Shown here one piece after another: positions 25,575 through 34,481 of a DNA stretch of 64,000 bases (position 1 is its first letter; every line of letters starts with the position of its first letter). Source of the stretch: Hyphomicrobium sp. (lineage in GTDB: Bacteria; Pseudomonadota; Alphaproteobacteria; Rhizobiales; Hyphomicrobiaceae). The stretch lies in assembly GCA_025351425.1 (NCBI GenBank), contig JANXVY010000056.1:1-64000 (forward strand), read 5' to 3'. The notes under the pieces were generated by a model, which saw only the letters and a list, made by a program, of their open reading frames with translations, made no database searches and was not told the DNA's origin. The position numbers and the translations under genes were made by a program.

Positions 25575-28500
25575 CTAATTGAACCGCGGCTTATCGCTGC
25601 CGTTCTGCGGCAGCGAGGCGTGCGAGGCCGGCGGAATTTGGAGCGCTCGGCCCAGATGCTGCCACGCGGCTTCCGAATTGCGCGGATTGTCCACCAGCGC
25701 AGCCCGCAGCTGCTTGGCCGAGTGCAGCAGTCCGCGATGCGACGGTGAAAGCGCGCCCTCCGCCTCGGCCGGCTCGAGCTGTTCGATCAACTCGCTCAAC
25801 ACCTGCTCGTACTGCCCGCCCGGCATCAGCATCAGGATCGACCAGTTCTGATGCACTTCCTGATAGGCGTCCTTCAACAGCTGCCCGTTGTGCGTATCGT
25901 CCGGCCGAAGCGAGCGCTGGAGCTTTTCGAGCGCGCGTTCGACGCGCACGCTTGCCTGCTCGTCGCGCGCAATGAACTCCTCATCGAGGTCCCGGTGATC
26001 GCGGCGCAGGTCCGCCAGCGCGTCGGCCGCAATCAGCGCCGCACTGAAGGCTGAATCGGGCAGATTGAGATAAGCCTCGGGACGCACTCCGAGCGCGGAA
26101 ATGAGCGCCGTGATGAAATCCCGGCTTGAGGCGGCGGCGTTGGCCGTCAGGAAAAGCGGCAGATCTTCGGCCTTCTTGGCAGGCTCGGCATTCGGCAGCG
26201 AGCGCTGCTGCGGTTGGGCTGCCAGAATGGGTGTATCGGACTGCAGCACGCCGCCCTCGATGACGCCGCCGGACTTGCGATGATCGAGTTCGGCGAAGAA
26301 CCGCGCACGGCTCGCCTGGAAACCTTGCGGATCGGCATCGCTGTGCGCAAGCAAGGTCTGCAATGCGTGCACGAAGTCCGGCCGGAAATAATAGCGGCCC
26401 TTTTCCGACTTGTCCGGCACGATGGCGCCCGTGGTAGCCCCCGCGTTGATCACCCTCTTGATGATGCGGGCGTCATAGGCCTCGATCCGGCTGGTCAGCG
26501 CGGCCAGCGAAACCTCCGACGTGAAACCGTCTGTGGGCTTGATGGGGTGCAAGTGGTTGATGACGAGATCTGCGTGCTCGTGCACATGCGGCTTCAACGC
26601 GATCGAAACCACTTGTTCGAGCCGCGCCTGCTGCGCAATCGACTTGTCGGCCTTGAAGTGGCGTTCACAAACGCACGACAGGTATTCGCGCAGTTCGCTG
26701 CGCACGCGATAGTAATCCGGCGTGGTTGCGTGGGCTTCGACCGCATGAATGTCGGCTCCCGCCGTCAGTACGCCGCGAATCCGGTCGGCGGTCAATCGGT
26801 CGGCGCCGCGCAAATCGATTACGGCGGAGAACCCATCCGTATTGGTGATCGGCCGCATCGCGTTCAGCACCAACACAGCTGTCTCATAGGGCAGCTTCCC
26901 GAGCGCGGCGTTGATCGTGGCTTCGAGCTGCTGTGCAGACCGCGCCTTGCTGCTGGGCACATCCGACAGCGGCGAGCGTACAGCATTGGCGCCAAACAGA
27001 CCCGACATGAACACGAGGCTGTCGATCGCGATGGCAATCGCGAGCGCGAGATACGCCAGCCGGTTGCCGTCCTGGAACGCATTCCAAGTCACCACGAACC
27101 GGTGGGCCTTGTCGTCGCGCGCCAGTTCGATTCCGTTGATCTTGGTGCGCAGCGAGTCGGTTTCCTTCGACGGCAGCCCGCTGTCGGCAAGACACTTGCG
27201 AGCAAACCCGAATAGCGCATCCGCCGAAGTGTACTGGTTGAGCTTGTCGCCGCCCTTGCAGGTCTGGTTGAACGTCTCCGTGCCCGCATTCAGCGCGAAC
27301 ACAACGGAGGCAGCTTCCGCAGCCTGCTTGGGATCGCAATCGATCGCCGCCACCGCCTTCTTGGTCTGCGGTGTGGCCGTTGCCATCGCGGTATAGATTT
27401 GCGCGCACAGCTGCTGCACCTCCGCAAGACCCTTGACCGTCGGGTCCTGCCGGAAATTCGCCCGCGCGTTTTCAAACGTCGGAATGATGCGCGACGGGTC
27501 GATACGCTGACCGGCTTCGCTCGGCAGTTGTTCCTGGGTCAGCTTGATGCGCTGTTCGGCAGTCTCAGCTTCGCCCTTGAGCTTTGCGAGATCGCCGTCG
27601 AGCGTCGACTGCTCGCGTTCGATCTGGGTAATCCGGGTTTCGGTGACAGCCAGGCGCTTCTTGGCGTCGTTCGAGCGTTCCTCGGCGATCTTGATCGCAG
27701 CCTGCAACTTGGCCAGTTCGTCCATCCGCAACCGGTAGATAGGTCCGTGGCCTTCCTTGCCGGTGCCCTCCACGCCGCCGGCTTCCGCCATCGCTTCGAC
27801 GCGCTTCGCGTCGGTCTCTTTGATCTTGGCGTCGAGATCGGCCTTTTTCTGCGCGTGTTCAGCAGCAAGTTGCGGCCGGTCGGCCTTGAGCCGCGACAGC
27901 TCTTCACCGAGCGCCAGCTTGCGCCCGGCAAGACCCGCCTGCCCGCCCTGCGCGGTGCTCATGCGCTCTTGTTGCTGCTTGATGGCGCGGTTGCGTTCTT
28001 CGAGCTGGTCGCTCCAGTACTTGTCGATCGTCGCTGACGCGCTGCGCGCCTGTTCAAGCAGCTGGTCGGTCTGCTTTTCATAAGCAAGCCAACCCGGCGT
28101 GTGGAACAACGCCTGCGCCTCTTCCAGGCGGCCGTCGGTGATTTTGGTCTCGATGTCGGCGACAATGCCCGCCACCTGGTTTTGCGCCCGCAACTCGGCC
28201 GCGCGCACACGTTCAGATTGCGGGAAGATCGCGGTGAACAGGCTGTCGAACGAAAAGAACACAGACGTGGCCATGCACGACAGGAACATGACCCAAAGCA
28301 CGGAATTCTTGATGATGACTCGCCCGCTCTGCAAGTAGGGCCGGACAAGATCCGACGCCGCGTAGATCGCGATGAGGACGACCATCAAAAGCCCGGTCGC
28401 GATGATGAGCAGCTTATCGGAAAACTTCGACCAGCTGGCACCCGTCACCACAGCCGAACGCGTATCGACCACGCTACTCGATTGCAGGAAGAACACCGCG

Positions 28501-29042
28501 ACCGCGATGAACAGTGCAATGCCGGTAACGGACCCAACGACGTTGGCGACCCACGGTTCCAGCAACGGATCACGCTTGGCGAGCGACGACCGCTGATTCA
28601 TGCCGACGGCGAAACTTTCCCCGATCAGCCATGCCGAAACCAGCATGACGCCCTGAATGCCGAACGTCACCATCATCGAGAGCACGGCTTCGCCGGTGAA
28701 GTTGCGCATCCCGTCCCACGTGGTGTAGCCGGAAGCCAGTGACAGCACGAAGGCGGTGGCCGCCATCAACGCCAGCAACCAATTCGAGAAGAGTGTCTCT
28801 TCCAGGGCATTGTAGATGCGTCCGCGCAGCCGCCACAACAAGCCGGCAATCGACATGAGCACGACACTGGCCAGCGTATAGCTGATGAACGAGCCGGGGT
28901 TCGCGGCAATGGCGCTGCCGACTTGATTGGCGGCAGCCTGCGCTGCCTGCGCCGTGTCGTTTACCTGCGCAGCCGAGGGCGTGGGCACGGCATCGATCGC
29001 GGCGAAAACGCGATCTGCGGTAGCTTTGACGTCCCAACCCAT
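25575..29042 (-). CDS. Large membrane protein with coiled coil, unknown function
   Basis: This 1155-residue protein matches no family I know. Hydrophobic segments lie at about 52-72, 85-110, 118-142, 170-190, 210-232 and 245-265. A charged coiled coil follows over about 280-530 (many Glu, Lys, Gln and Ala). A Cys-containing region (LCAQIY, AIDCDPKQ, TCKGGDK, KCLADSG) may be periplasmic. Another membrane segment near 680-700 precedes a roughly 450-residue cytoplasmic tail with repeated VLNAMRPITNTDGFS and VINHLHPIKPTDGFT units. The start is well fixed: GGAGGATCTT stands just before ATG 29042. It appears monocistronic. The layout suggests an envelope-spanning scaffold or sensor. Confidence 0.85.
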   Translation of the reverse strand: MGWDVKATADRVFAAIDAVPTPSAAQVNDTAQAAQAAANQVGSAIAANPGSFISYTLASVVLMSIAGLLWRLRGRIYNALEETLFSNWLLALMAATAFVLSLASGYTTWDGMRNFTGEAVLSMMVTFGIQGVMLVSAWLIGESFAVGMNQRSSLAKRDPLLEPWVANVVGSVTGIALFIAVAVFFLQSSSVVDTRSAVVTGASWSKFSDKLLIIATGLLMVVLIAIYAASDLVRPYLQSGRVIIKNSVLWVMFLSCMATSVFFSFDSLFTAIFPQSERVRAAELRAQNQVAGIVADIETKITDGRLEEAQALFHTPGWLAYEKQTDQLLEQARSASATIDKYWSDQLEERNRAIKQQQERMSTAQGGQAGLAGRKLALGEELSRLKADRPQLAAEHAQKKADLDAKIKETDAKRVEAMAEAGGVEGTGKEGHGPIYRLRMDELAKLQAAIKIAEERSNDAKKRLAVTETRITQIEREQSTLDGDLAKLKGEAETAEQRIKLTQEQLPSEAGQRIDPSRIIPTFENARANFRQDPTVKGLAEVQQLCAQIYTAMATATPQTKKAVAAIDCDPKQAAEAASVVFALNAGTETFNQTCKGGDKLNQYTSADALFGFARKCLADSGLPSKETDSLRTKINGIELARDDKAHRFVVTWNAFQDGNRLAYLALAIAIAIDSLVFMSGLFGANAVRSPLSDVPSSKARSAQQLEATINAALGKLPYETAVLVLNAMRPITNTDGFSAVIDLRGADRLTADRIRGVLTAGADIHAVEAHATTPDYYRVRSELREYLSCVCERHFKADKSIAQQARLEQVVSIALKPHVHEHADLVINHLHPIKPTDGFTSEVSLAALTSRIEAYDARIIKRVINAGATTGAIVPDKSEKGRYYFRPDFVHALQTLLAHSDADPQGFQASRARFFAELDHRKSGGVIEGGVLQSDTPILAAQPQQRSLPNAEPAKKAEDLPLFLTANAAASSRDFITALISALGVRPEAYLNLPDSAFSAALIAADALADLRRDHRDLDEEFIARDEQASVRVERALEKLQRSLRPDDTHNGQLLKDAYQEVHQNWSILMLMPGGQYEQVLSELIEQLEPAEAEGALSPSHRGLLHSAKQLRAALVDNPRNSEAAWQHLGRALQIPPASHASLPQNGSDKPRFN

Positions 29043-29278
29043 CAAGATCCTCCAACTCGTGCCGTCACGTGTAGCGTAACCTTCGCCATTTTGTCATGCA
29101 CCGCTGAGGAACGCAGGACCATCCGGCAGGTCCTACTGCCGTAACATGCGTCCGCAAGTTGCACGCGTCTACCCGCGCGGCTCTCCAGCCACACTACTAT
29201 GCAACATTCACGATCGTCCTGTCGATTTCCCGGCAAGATTGCGGCTAATCTGCATCCGATTATGGAAAATGTTCGCAT
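29043..29278. other. Gap upstream of the large membrane protein gene
   Basis: Together with the repeat array that follows, this forms a 479-bp stretch without a credible gene. It should hold the promoter of the 1155-residue protein, reading leftwards. I see no clear -10/-35 pair and no RNA gene. Confidence 0.4.
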
Positions 29279-29515
29279 TCAGCGCATCGCGATCAGGCTA
29301 TCGACGGACTTTCCTTTCCGAAAGGATCGCCGTTGCCGCAGCGATGCGCCACCAAGATCAGCGCATCGCGATCCGGCTATCGACGGGCGTTCCCGCCCTG
29401 AAAGTCCGGCAATGCCGCAGCGATGCGCCACCCAGATCAGCGCATCGCGATCCGGCCATCGACGGGCGTTCCCACCCTGAAAGTCCGGCAATGCCGTAGC
29501 GATGCGCGAATAAGG
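29279..29515. repeat. 79-bp tandem repeat, three copies
   Basis: Three units start at 29279, 29358 and 29437. Copies 2 and 3 are almost identical, while copy 1 has diverged in its middle. Each unit opens with GCGCATCGC and closes with GCGATGCGC, its exact reverse complement, so each can fold into its own hairpin. The period is not a multiple of three, and every forward frame is broken up by the shift, so it is not coding. It ends seven bases before the thiolase stop codon. Confidence 0.9.
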
Positions 29516-29521
29516 TACGCA

Positions 29522-30709
29522 TCAAGTTGCTTGAAACAGGGCAGCCGAACCCAGTCCGCCGGCCGCACTAAGCGCTGCAAGGCCAAGCGCACCACTGCTA
29601 TGTTGCGTTGCACCGTTGCCGGCCCCTGCCCGCACCAGCAGCGAGAACAACCGGACAACCAGAACAGCGCCGGCCGCAGCAAACGGATGACCGCGCGCGA
29701 TCGCTCCGCCGCAGCTGTTGATCATGGCCGGATCGACGCCGAACTGGCGTGCGAACGCGATCAGCTGCGCCGCCGACCGTTCACTGGTCTCGATAGCGGC
29801 GAAAGCTCCGAAGTCGAGATCGTTATGCAGCCCCAGCAAACGTTGGGTGGCGGCGATTGCGGCAAAGGCTTCCCGGTCGGGGGCGACGCCGACATTGGCG
29901 GCGCTAACGAGCCTGAGCGCTCTCGGCTGGCCTAATTCGCTCCAGATGCGCGGAGAAATCACAACGGCCAGGGCCGCCCCATCAGCTTGAGAACTCGTAT
30001 TCCCTGCAGTCAGCAAGCCGCCGGAGCCCAGGAACCCTGACTGGCGTTCCAAATCGTCGAGGTTCAGATCGCGCACCATCTCGTCGCGCGCTTCGTCCGG
30101 CGTCGTGCGCAGCGGCACGATCTCGCCTACGAACCGCTTGGCGTCGCGTGCCGCCAGCGCGGCCATATGGGAGCGCAGTGCCATGGCATCCTGCTCGGCA
30201 CGGCCAATGCCGGCCTCCCGCGCCAGCCGTTCGGCCGCTTCATAGGGCTGCGTGTCGTCGTCCGTCTCCGGCGAAGCCAAGTCAAAGCCGAGAAATCGCG
30301 GCAATTGATGCAGATGCTTTGGTCTGGAAACCCGCCATGGCGCGGTGGAGAGCGACTCGGCCCCACCCGCGATCATCACGTCTGCATCGCCCGCGCCCAC
30401 CATCCTGCAGGCCTGGACAACAGCGTCGAGCCCCGACGCGCATTGCCGGTCGATGGTCAGAGCGCTGGCCGTTTCGGGTAGCCCCGCCGCCAGCGAAATG
30501 AGCCGCGCGGGATTGGAAACTTCGGTCGCATTGCCCAGGATGATGCCGTCTACCAGCGCGGGATTGACCTTGCAGTCGCCAAGCACCGATCGCACCACGG
30601 GCGCCGTCAGGTCCTCGATCCGCCGCCGGGCGTGCACGCCACCGACCCGGCCGACAGAGGTCCTTCGCGCCGCGACAATGTAGGCGTGACTGGAGGAGAG
30701 GGCTGACAT
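29522..30709 (-). CDS. Thiolase-like protein with altered active site
   Basis: This 395-residue protein has the thiolase fold and the acyl-accepting Cys C90 (DRQCASGLD) and H341 (GGAIARGHP). However, the second catalytic Cys of true thiolases, in the GLxTLCxGGG loop, is Ser381 here (GLAALSAAGG). The NEAFA segment is replaced by ETSERSA, and GHPxGxSG has become GHPFAAAG. It is therefore unlikely to run the normal thiolase condensation or cleavage. It may be a hydrolase-like or lipid-binding relative, or a decaying copy, although the frame is intact. I started at MSALSSSHAY; an upstream in-frame ATG would add ten residues. Confidence 0.82.
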   Translation of the reverse strand: MSALSSSHAYIVAARRTSVGRVGGVHARRRIEDLTAPVVRSVLGDCKVNPALVDGIILGNATEVSNPARLISLAAGLPETASALTIDRQCASGLDAVVQACRMVGAGDADVMIAGGAESLSTAPWRVSRPKHLHQLPRFLGFDLASPETDDDTQPYEAAERLAREAGIGRAEQDAMALRSHMAALAARDAKRFVGEIVPLRTTPDEARDEMVRDLNLDDLERQSGFLGSGGLLTAGNTSSQADGAALAVVISPRIWSELGQPRALRLVSAANVGVAPDREAFAAIAATQRLLGLHNDLDFGAFAAIETSERSAAQLIAFARQFGVDPAMINSCGGAIARGHPFAAAGAVLVVRLFSLLVRAGAGNGATQHSSGALGLAALSAAGGLGSAALFQAT

Positions 30710-30922
30710 GGCGTACCTGATCCTAATACGCGAACACAAGCACGGCGGCGCGAAGGCTGGTCCCGGCGGTTCCGCCGCTCAAGCCTGCACCACAAAAACG
30801 ATCCGCGCCCACAGACTCGAGTTCGAGTCTCGTTCCCGTTAAGCATGCGATGGTGGCGAAAAGGCGAAGACCGCCGGCAACCTTGGAATGGGACCCAGTA
30901 AAAATCTGGCCCGAACCGATAC

Positions 30923-30935
30923 GTTATAATATAAC
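30923..30935. promoter_or_regulatory. Zur-box-like palindrome GTTATAATATAAC
   Basis: Perfect 6-bp arms GTTATA/TATAAC around a central A lie eight bases before the zur ATG. AT-rich GTTATA-type palindromes are the usual Zur operator in alphaproteobacteria. The site also contains TATAAT, so Zur binding would cover the promoter of its own operon. Confidence 0.7.
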
Positions 30936-30942
30936 AATACCT

Positions 30943-31464
30943 ATGACATCGAAAACAACGACACCCCGCAAGCACGCACATCCAGCCTTCCCCGGCCCCG
31001 GTCACAACCACGTCGCCTGCCTGTCGCAGACGCTCGACCGCGCGAAGTCGGCTTTTGAAACCCGCGGTCTGCGGCTGACTGATCTGCGGCTGCGCGTATT
31101 CACCGAGATCGCGGCCTCCCATCACGCGATGGGCGCCTATGACATCATCGAGCGGTTGGGCGCCAAGGGCACGCGGCTGGCGCCCGTCAGCGTTTACCGC
31201 GCCATCGAGGCGTTAACGGCAGCCGGCGTCGTCCACCGGCTGGAAAGCGCGAACGCCTATTTCGCCTGTCACGCGGCCCACGCGAGCCAGCGCCAGCACA
31301 TTGTGTTGTCGTGCCGGACCTGCCGGACGATCGCGGAAGTCGCAGCCGAAGCCGTGTTCGACGCTATCGAAGACATCGCAAGCGTCCACGGTTTCAAGGC
31401 CGATACGCGGATCGTCGAAATTTCGGGCCTTTGCGCCCACTGTGTCGAGAAGGCCTCGCAATGA
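30943..31464 (+). CDS. zur: Zinc uptake regulator, Fur family
   Basis: This 173-residue repressor has the Fur winged-helix domain (RGLRLTDLRLRVFTEI, then VSVYRAIEALTAAGVVHRLES) and a dimerisation domain with the structural zinc cysteines CRTC and CAHC. It should bind DNA when zinc is replete and shut off zinc import. The gene heads a zur-znuC-znuB operon; its stop overlaps the znuC start (ATGA). A Zur-like box lies directly before it, implying autoregulation. ATG 30943 has no Shine-Dalgarno sequence and is close to the promoter, so a leaderless or very short-leader mRNA is likely. Confidence 0.9.
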   Translation: MTSKTTTPRKHAHPAFPGPGHNHVACLSQTLDRAKSAFETRGLRLTDLRLRVFTEIAASHHAMGAYDIIERLGAKGTRLAPVSVYRAIEALTAAGVVHRLESANAYFACHAAHASQRQHIVLSCRTCRTIAEVAAEAVFDAIEDIASVHGFKADTRIVEISGLCAHCVEKASQ

Positions 31465-32315
31465 CACCCCACGACGCCCAGCAACCCCATCATCACGACT
31501 GCGGGCATGATCACGGGCCTGCAGCCGTGGCCGCCGCATTCGACCCCAACGCCCTGCTGTCGGGACGCGGGATCACCGTTGTGAAGAGCGGACGGACGCT
31601 GTTGTCGGGCATCGATATTGCTCTCCACGCGGGCGAAATCGTCACCCTCATCGGACCCAATGGCGCCGGCAAGACGACGCTCGTGCGCACGCTGCTCGGA
31701 CTTGAAACACCGAACTCGGGAGATCTGGTCCGCAAACCGGGCTTGATCGTCGGCTATGTCCCACAGCGGTTCGACGTCGACCGCACCATTCCGCTGACCG
31801 TCGCCCGCTTTCTGAACCTCGGACTGAGCAAGACCGACAGCGAAACCGATGCGGTGCTCGATGACGTGGGGGCTTTGCGTGTACGCGGCTCCCAGGTCGC
31901 CAACCTGTCGGGCGGCGAATTGCAACGCGTGGTGCTCGCGCGCGCCCTGCTGCGCGGCCCGCAGCTGCTGGTGCTCGACGAACCCGCGCGCGGCGTCGAT
32001 CACATCGGCGAGGCGGATCTGTACGCGCTGATTTCGCGCCTGCGCGACACCCGCGGATTCGGCGTGCTGCTCGTCTCGCACGACCTGCACATCGTGATGG
32101 CCAACTCCGACCGCGTAATCTGCATCAACCGACACGTCTGCTGTTCGGGCCACCCCGAAGCGGTTGCGCGCCATCCCGAATATGCGCGCCTGTTCGGCGA
32201 CGACGCCGCCCGCGCGTTCGCCGTCTACACCCACCATCACGACCACGAGCACGACATGGCGGGCAAGCCTATCGACAAGGCAACAGCACCATCGGCGGAG
32301 CCAAAGCGTGTTTGA
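31461..32315 (+). CDS. znuC: Zinc ABC transporter ATP-binding protein
   Basis: This 284-residue ATPase powers zinc import. Walker A is GPNGAGKTT, the signature is LSGGE and Walker B is LLVLDEPARGVD, followed by the switch SHD. His-rich stretches at both ends (HHHDCGHDHG and HHHDHEHD) could bind zinc, a trait seen in zinc-related proteins. The start overlaps the zur stop as ATGA, and the stop overlaps the znuB start, so the three genes are translationally coupled. Confidence 0.93.
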   Translation: MTPHDAQQPHHHDCGHDHGPAAVAAAFDPNALLSGRGITVVKSGRTLLSGIDIALHAGEIVTLIGPNGAGKTTLVRTLLGLETPNSGDLVRKPGLIVGYVPQRFDVDRTIPLTVARFLNLGLSKTDSETDAVLDDVGALRVRGSQVANLSGGELQRVVLARALLRGPQLLVLDEPARGVDHIGEADLYALISRLRDTRGFGVLLVSHDLHIVMANSDRVICINRHVCCSGHPEAVARHPEYARLFGDDAARAFAVYTHHHDHEHDMAGKPIDKATAPSAEPKRV

Positions 32316-33108
32316 ACCCTTTTTCCTGCGCGCGCTCGCGGCCGGCATCGGCCTGGCGATCATCGCGGCTCCCTTGGGCTGCATCGTCGTGTGGCGGCGC
32401 ATGGCCTATTTCGGCGAGACCATCGCGCAGGCGAGCTTGATCGGCATCGCGTTGGGCCTCGCCTTGCAGGTCAACCTTACGGTTGCCGTACTGCTGACGG
32501 CCACCGCCGTCGCCTTGCTGCTGATCGGGCTCGGCAAGCAGACGCTGATCCCCATGGACAGCCTGCTGGGGCTGCTGCACCACGCAGCGCTCGCCGCCGG
32601 CATCATCGCCACCGCCTCGTTGAAGGGCCCCGCCGTCGATCTTGTCGGTTACCTGTTCGGCGACGTACTTTCGGTGACGGTCGAAGACCTGTGGTGGGTG
32701 TACGGCGGCGGGGCGGTCGTGCTGGCCGCCCTCGCGTACCTCTGGCAGCCGCTGCTCCGCATCTCGATCCACCAGGAACTGGCGGCGGCCGAAGGCATTC
32801 CCGCCGAGCGCGTCCGCATGGCGTTCACGCTGCTGCTGGCGCTGACGATTGCGCTCGCCATGAAGATCGTCGGCGCGCTGCTGGCGATTGCGTTCCTGAT
32901 CGTGCCCGCCATCGCGGCCCGCGCGTTCGCCTCGACCGCCGAGCGCATGGCGATCCTCTCCGCCGCCATCGCCGCAGGCAGCGTGGTCGCGGGCCTGATG
33001 CTGTCGAGCGTGTATGACGTTCCAAGCGGCCCCGCGATCGTCCTCGTCATGGCTGGCTGCGCGGTCGGCTCACTCGGCTGGAACGGCCTGCGCGCAGGCC
33101 GCGCGTAA
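32308..33108 (+). CDS. znuB: Zinc ABC transporter permease
   Basis: This 266-residue inner-membrane permease of the ABC-3 family has eight or nine hydrophobic segments and the conserved start FEPFFLRALAAGIGLAI in pieces. The GTG at 32308 lies inside the last codons of znuC, with GGAG seven bases before it. The periplasmic zinc-binding partner ZnuA is not in this operon or elsewhere in the window, so it must be encoded at another locus. Confidence 0.92.
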   Translation: MFEPFFLRALAAGIGLAIIAAPLGCIVVWRRMAYFGETIAQASLIGIALGLALQVNLTVAVLLTATAVALLLIGLGKQTLIPMDSLLGLLHHAALAAGIIATASLKGPAVDLVGYLFGDVLSVTVEDLWWVYGGGAVVLAALAYLWQPLLRISIHQELAAAEGIPAERVRMAFTLLLALTIALAMKIVGALLAIAFLIVPAIAARAFASTAERMAILSAAIAAGSVVAGLMLSSVYDVPSGPAIVLVMAGCAVGSLGWNGLRAGRA

Positions 33109-33175
33109 ATTTTCGTCTCGAGGTCGAGCGGACCGGACAGCTACTAAGCCCGACCCTGCACAAGTCCCCTCGCCT

Positions 33176-34334
33176 TCACTCCCCTTCGCCCACCACTTCC
33201 CCGCCGCGCCAATGCGCCATGGCGTCGACGGGCGATGGGCTATAGCGCACCAGCGGCTGTCGTAATCCGGCAATGAGAAGCGTACGCCGGACGGAGACCC
33301 GCGCGCCCGAGAAATAGACCACGGTCCCGGCGTGGTGCAGCTTGTGGACGAAGCCCTCGAGCGCCTTCGCCGCGGTGCTGTCGACGAGCGGCACCTCGGT
33401 AAAATCCAGCACGAACATCTTCGGGCGTTCGCCGATCCGGTCGAGAACGCCGCTGACGGCCGCGGTCGCGCCGAAGAAGAACGCGCCCGAAATCCTGTAG
33501 ACGACGGCGTCGCCGTTAAGGGTGTGCGGATCATAGACCACCCGCGCGGACCCCGTCGCATCCGCCACGTCGTCGGCTGCAAACCGCCCCCCACTCTCGA
33601 CCTCGACGGCCTCCGCCATCCGGTGCAGGAACAGGTATGCGCCCAGCGTGACGCCGACCGAAATGGCGACGATGAGATCTTCGAAGATGGTCAGCAGGAA
33701 GGTCGCGAGCACGATGGTCGCGTCACCCCAGGAGGACCCGACAAGCGAGGCGAACTCCCGCTTCTCCGCCATGTTCCAGGACACGACCGCCAACACCGCG
33801 CCGAGACAGGCGAGCGGAATATAACGGGCTAAGGGCGCCGCCACGAGCATGAACGCCAGGATGTAGAGCGCATGCAGCATGCCCGAAACGGGCCCGTGCG
33901 CCCCTGTGCGGACGTTGGTCGCCGTGCGCGCGATCGTTCCCGTGACGCACATACCGCCGAACGCAACAGCTGCGATATTGGCGACCCCTTGCGCGACCAG
34001 CTCACAGTTGGATCGATGCTTGCGGCCGCTCATCCCGTCGGCGACGACCGCTGAGAGCAGCGACTCGATCGACCCCAGCAGCGCAATCGCCAGCGCATCG
34101 GGAAACAGCGCGCGCATCTTCGCGAAGCTGAACGCCGGCATCGACGGCGCGGGCAGCGTATTGGGCACGCCGTCGAACCGCGAGCCGATGGTCGCAACAT
34201 CGAGATGCAACAGCGCGGTCAGCGCCATCGTCCCACCCGTAGCCTTCGCGCAAGATGGTGACGAGCTTGGGCGTAAACAGCTCCGCGAATGTCGGCTCGG
34301 GCCGTCGCAGCGGCGCTGCGGCAGAAGCGTCCAT
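33176..34334 (-). pseudogene. SulP-family anion transporter, internally deleted and frameshifted
   Basis: The 5' part (from ATG 34334) encodes MDASAAAPLRRPEPTFAEL and then FTPKLVTILREGYG, the usual SulP N-terminus. At about 34236 it runs into sequence whose sensible reading is in another frame: LHLDVATIGSRFDG onwards, the second half of a SulP transporter with later membrane helices and an intact STAS domain (VFLDFTEVPLVDST-like segment). Roughly helices 1-7 are missing and the frame changes, so no working transporter can be made. The remaining C-terminal frame is open back to 34531 without a meaningful start. Loss seems recent because the rest is well preserved. Confidence 0.8.
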
Positions 34335-34400
34335 GGTGATCCATCCCTATTCTTGATGCCCTGATCGCTCCGGCAATATGAGCCCCCTTCGACCCGGGGT

Positions 34401-34420
34401 CGAGGGGATGAGTCCCCTCG
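34401..34420. other. Hairpin CGAGGGGA/TCCCCTCG upstream of ispG
   Basis: An 8-bp perfect stem with a TGAG loop lies in the 147-bp gap between the sulP remnant and ispG, followed by a pyrimidine-rich stretch. It could be a weak terminator or part of the ispG leader. I cannot tell which. Confidence 0.4.
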
Positions 34421-34481
34421 CCGTCTCTTCCTTTGTCCCCCCGCCTGCGCTACCACTCGGCGCAAACGGAGAGCCCGCCCC

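Noticed and set aside
29279-29515. Possible CRISPR array
   Set aside because: The units are contiguous 79-bp tandem copies with no variable spacers, and there are no cas genes in the window.
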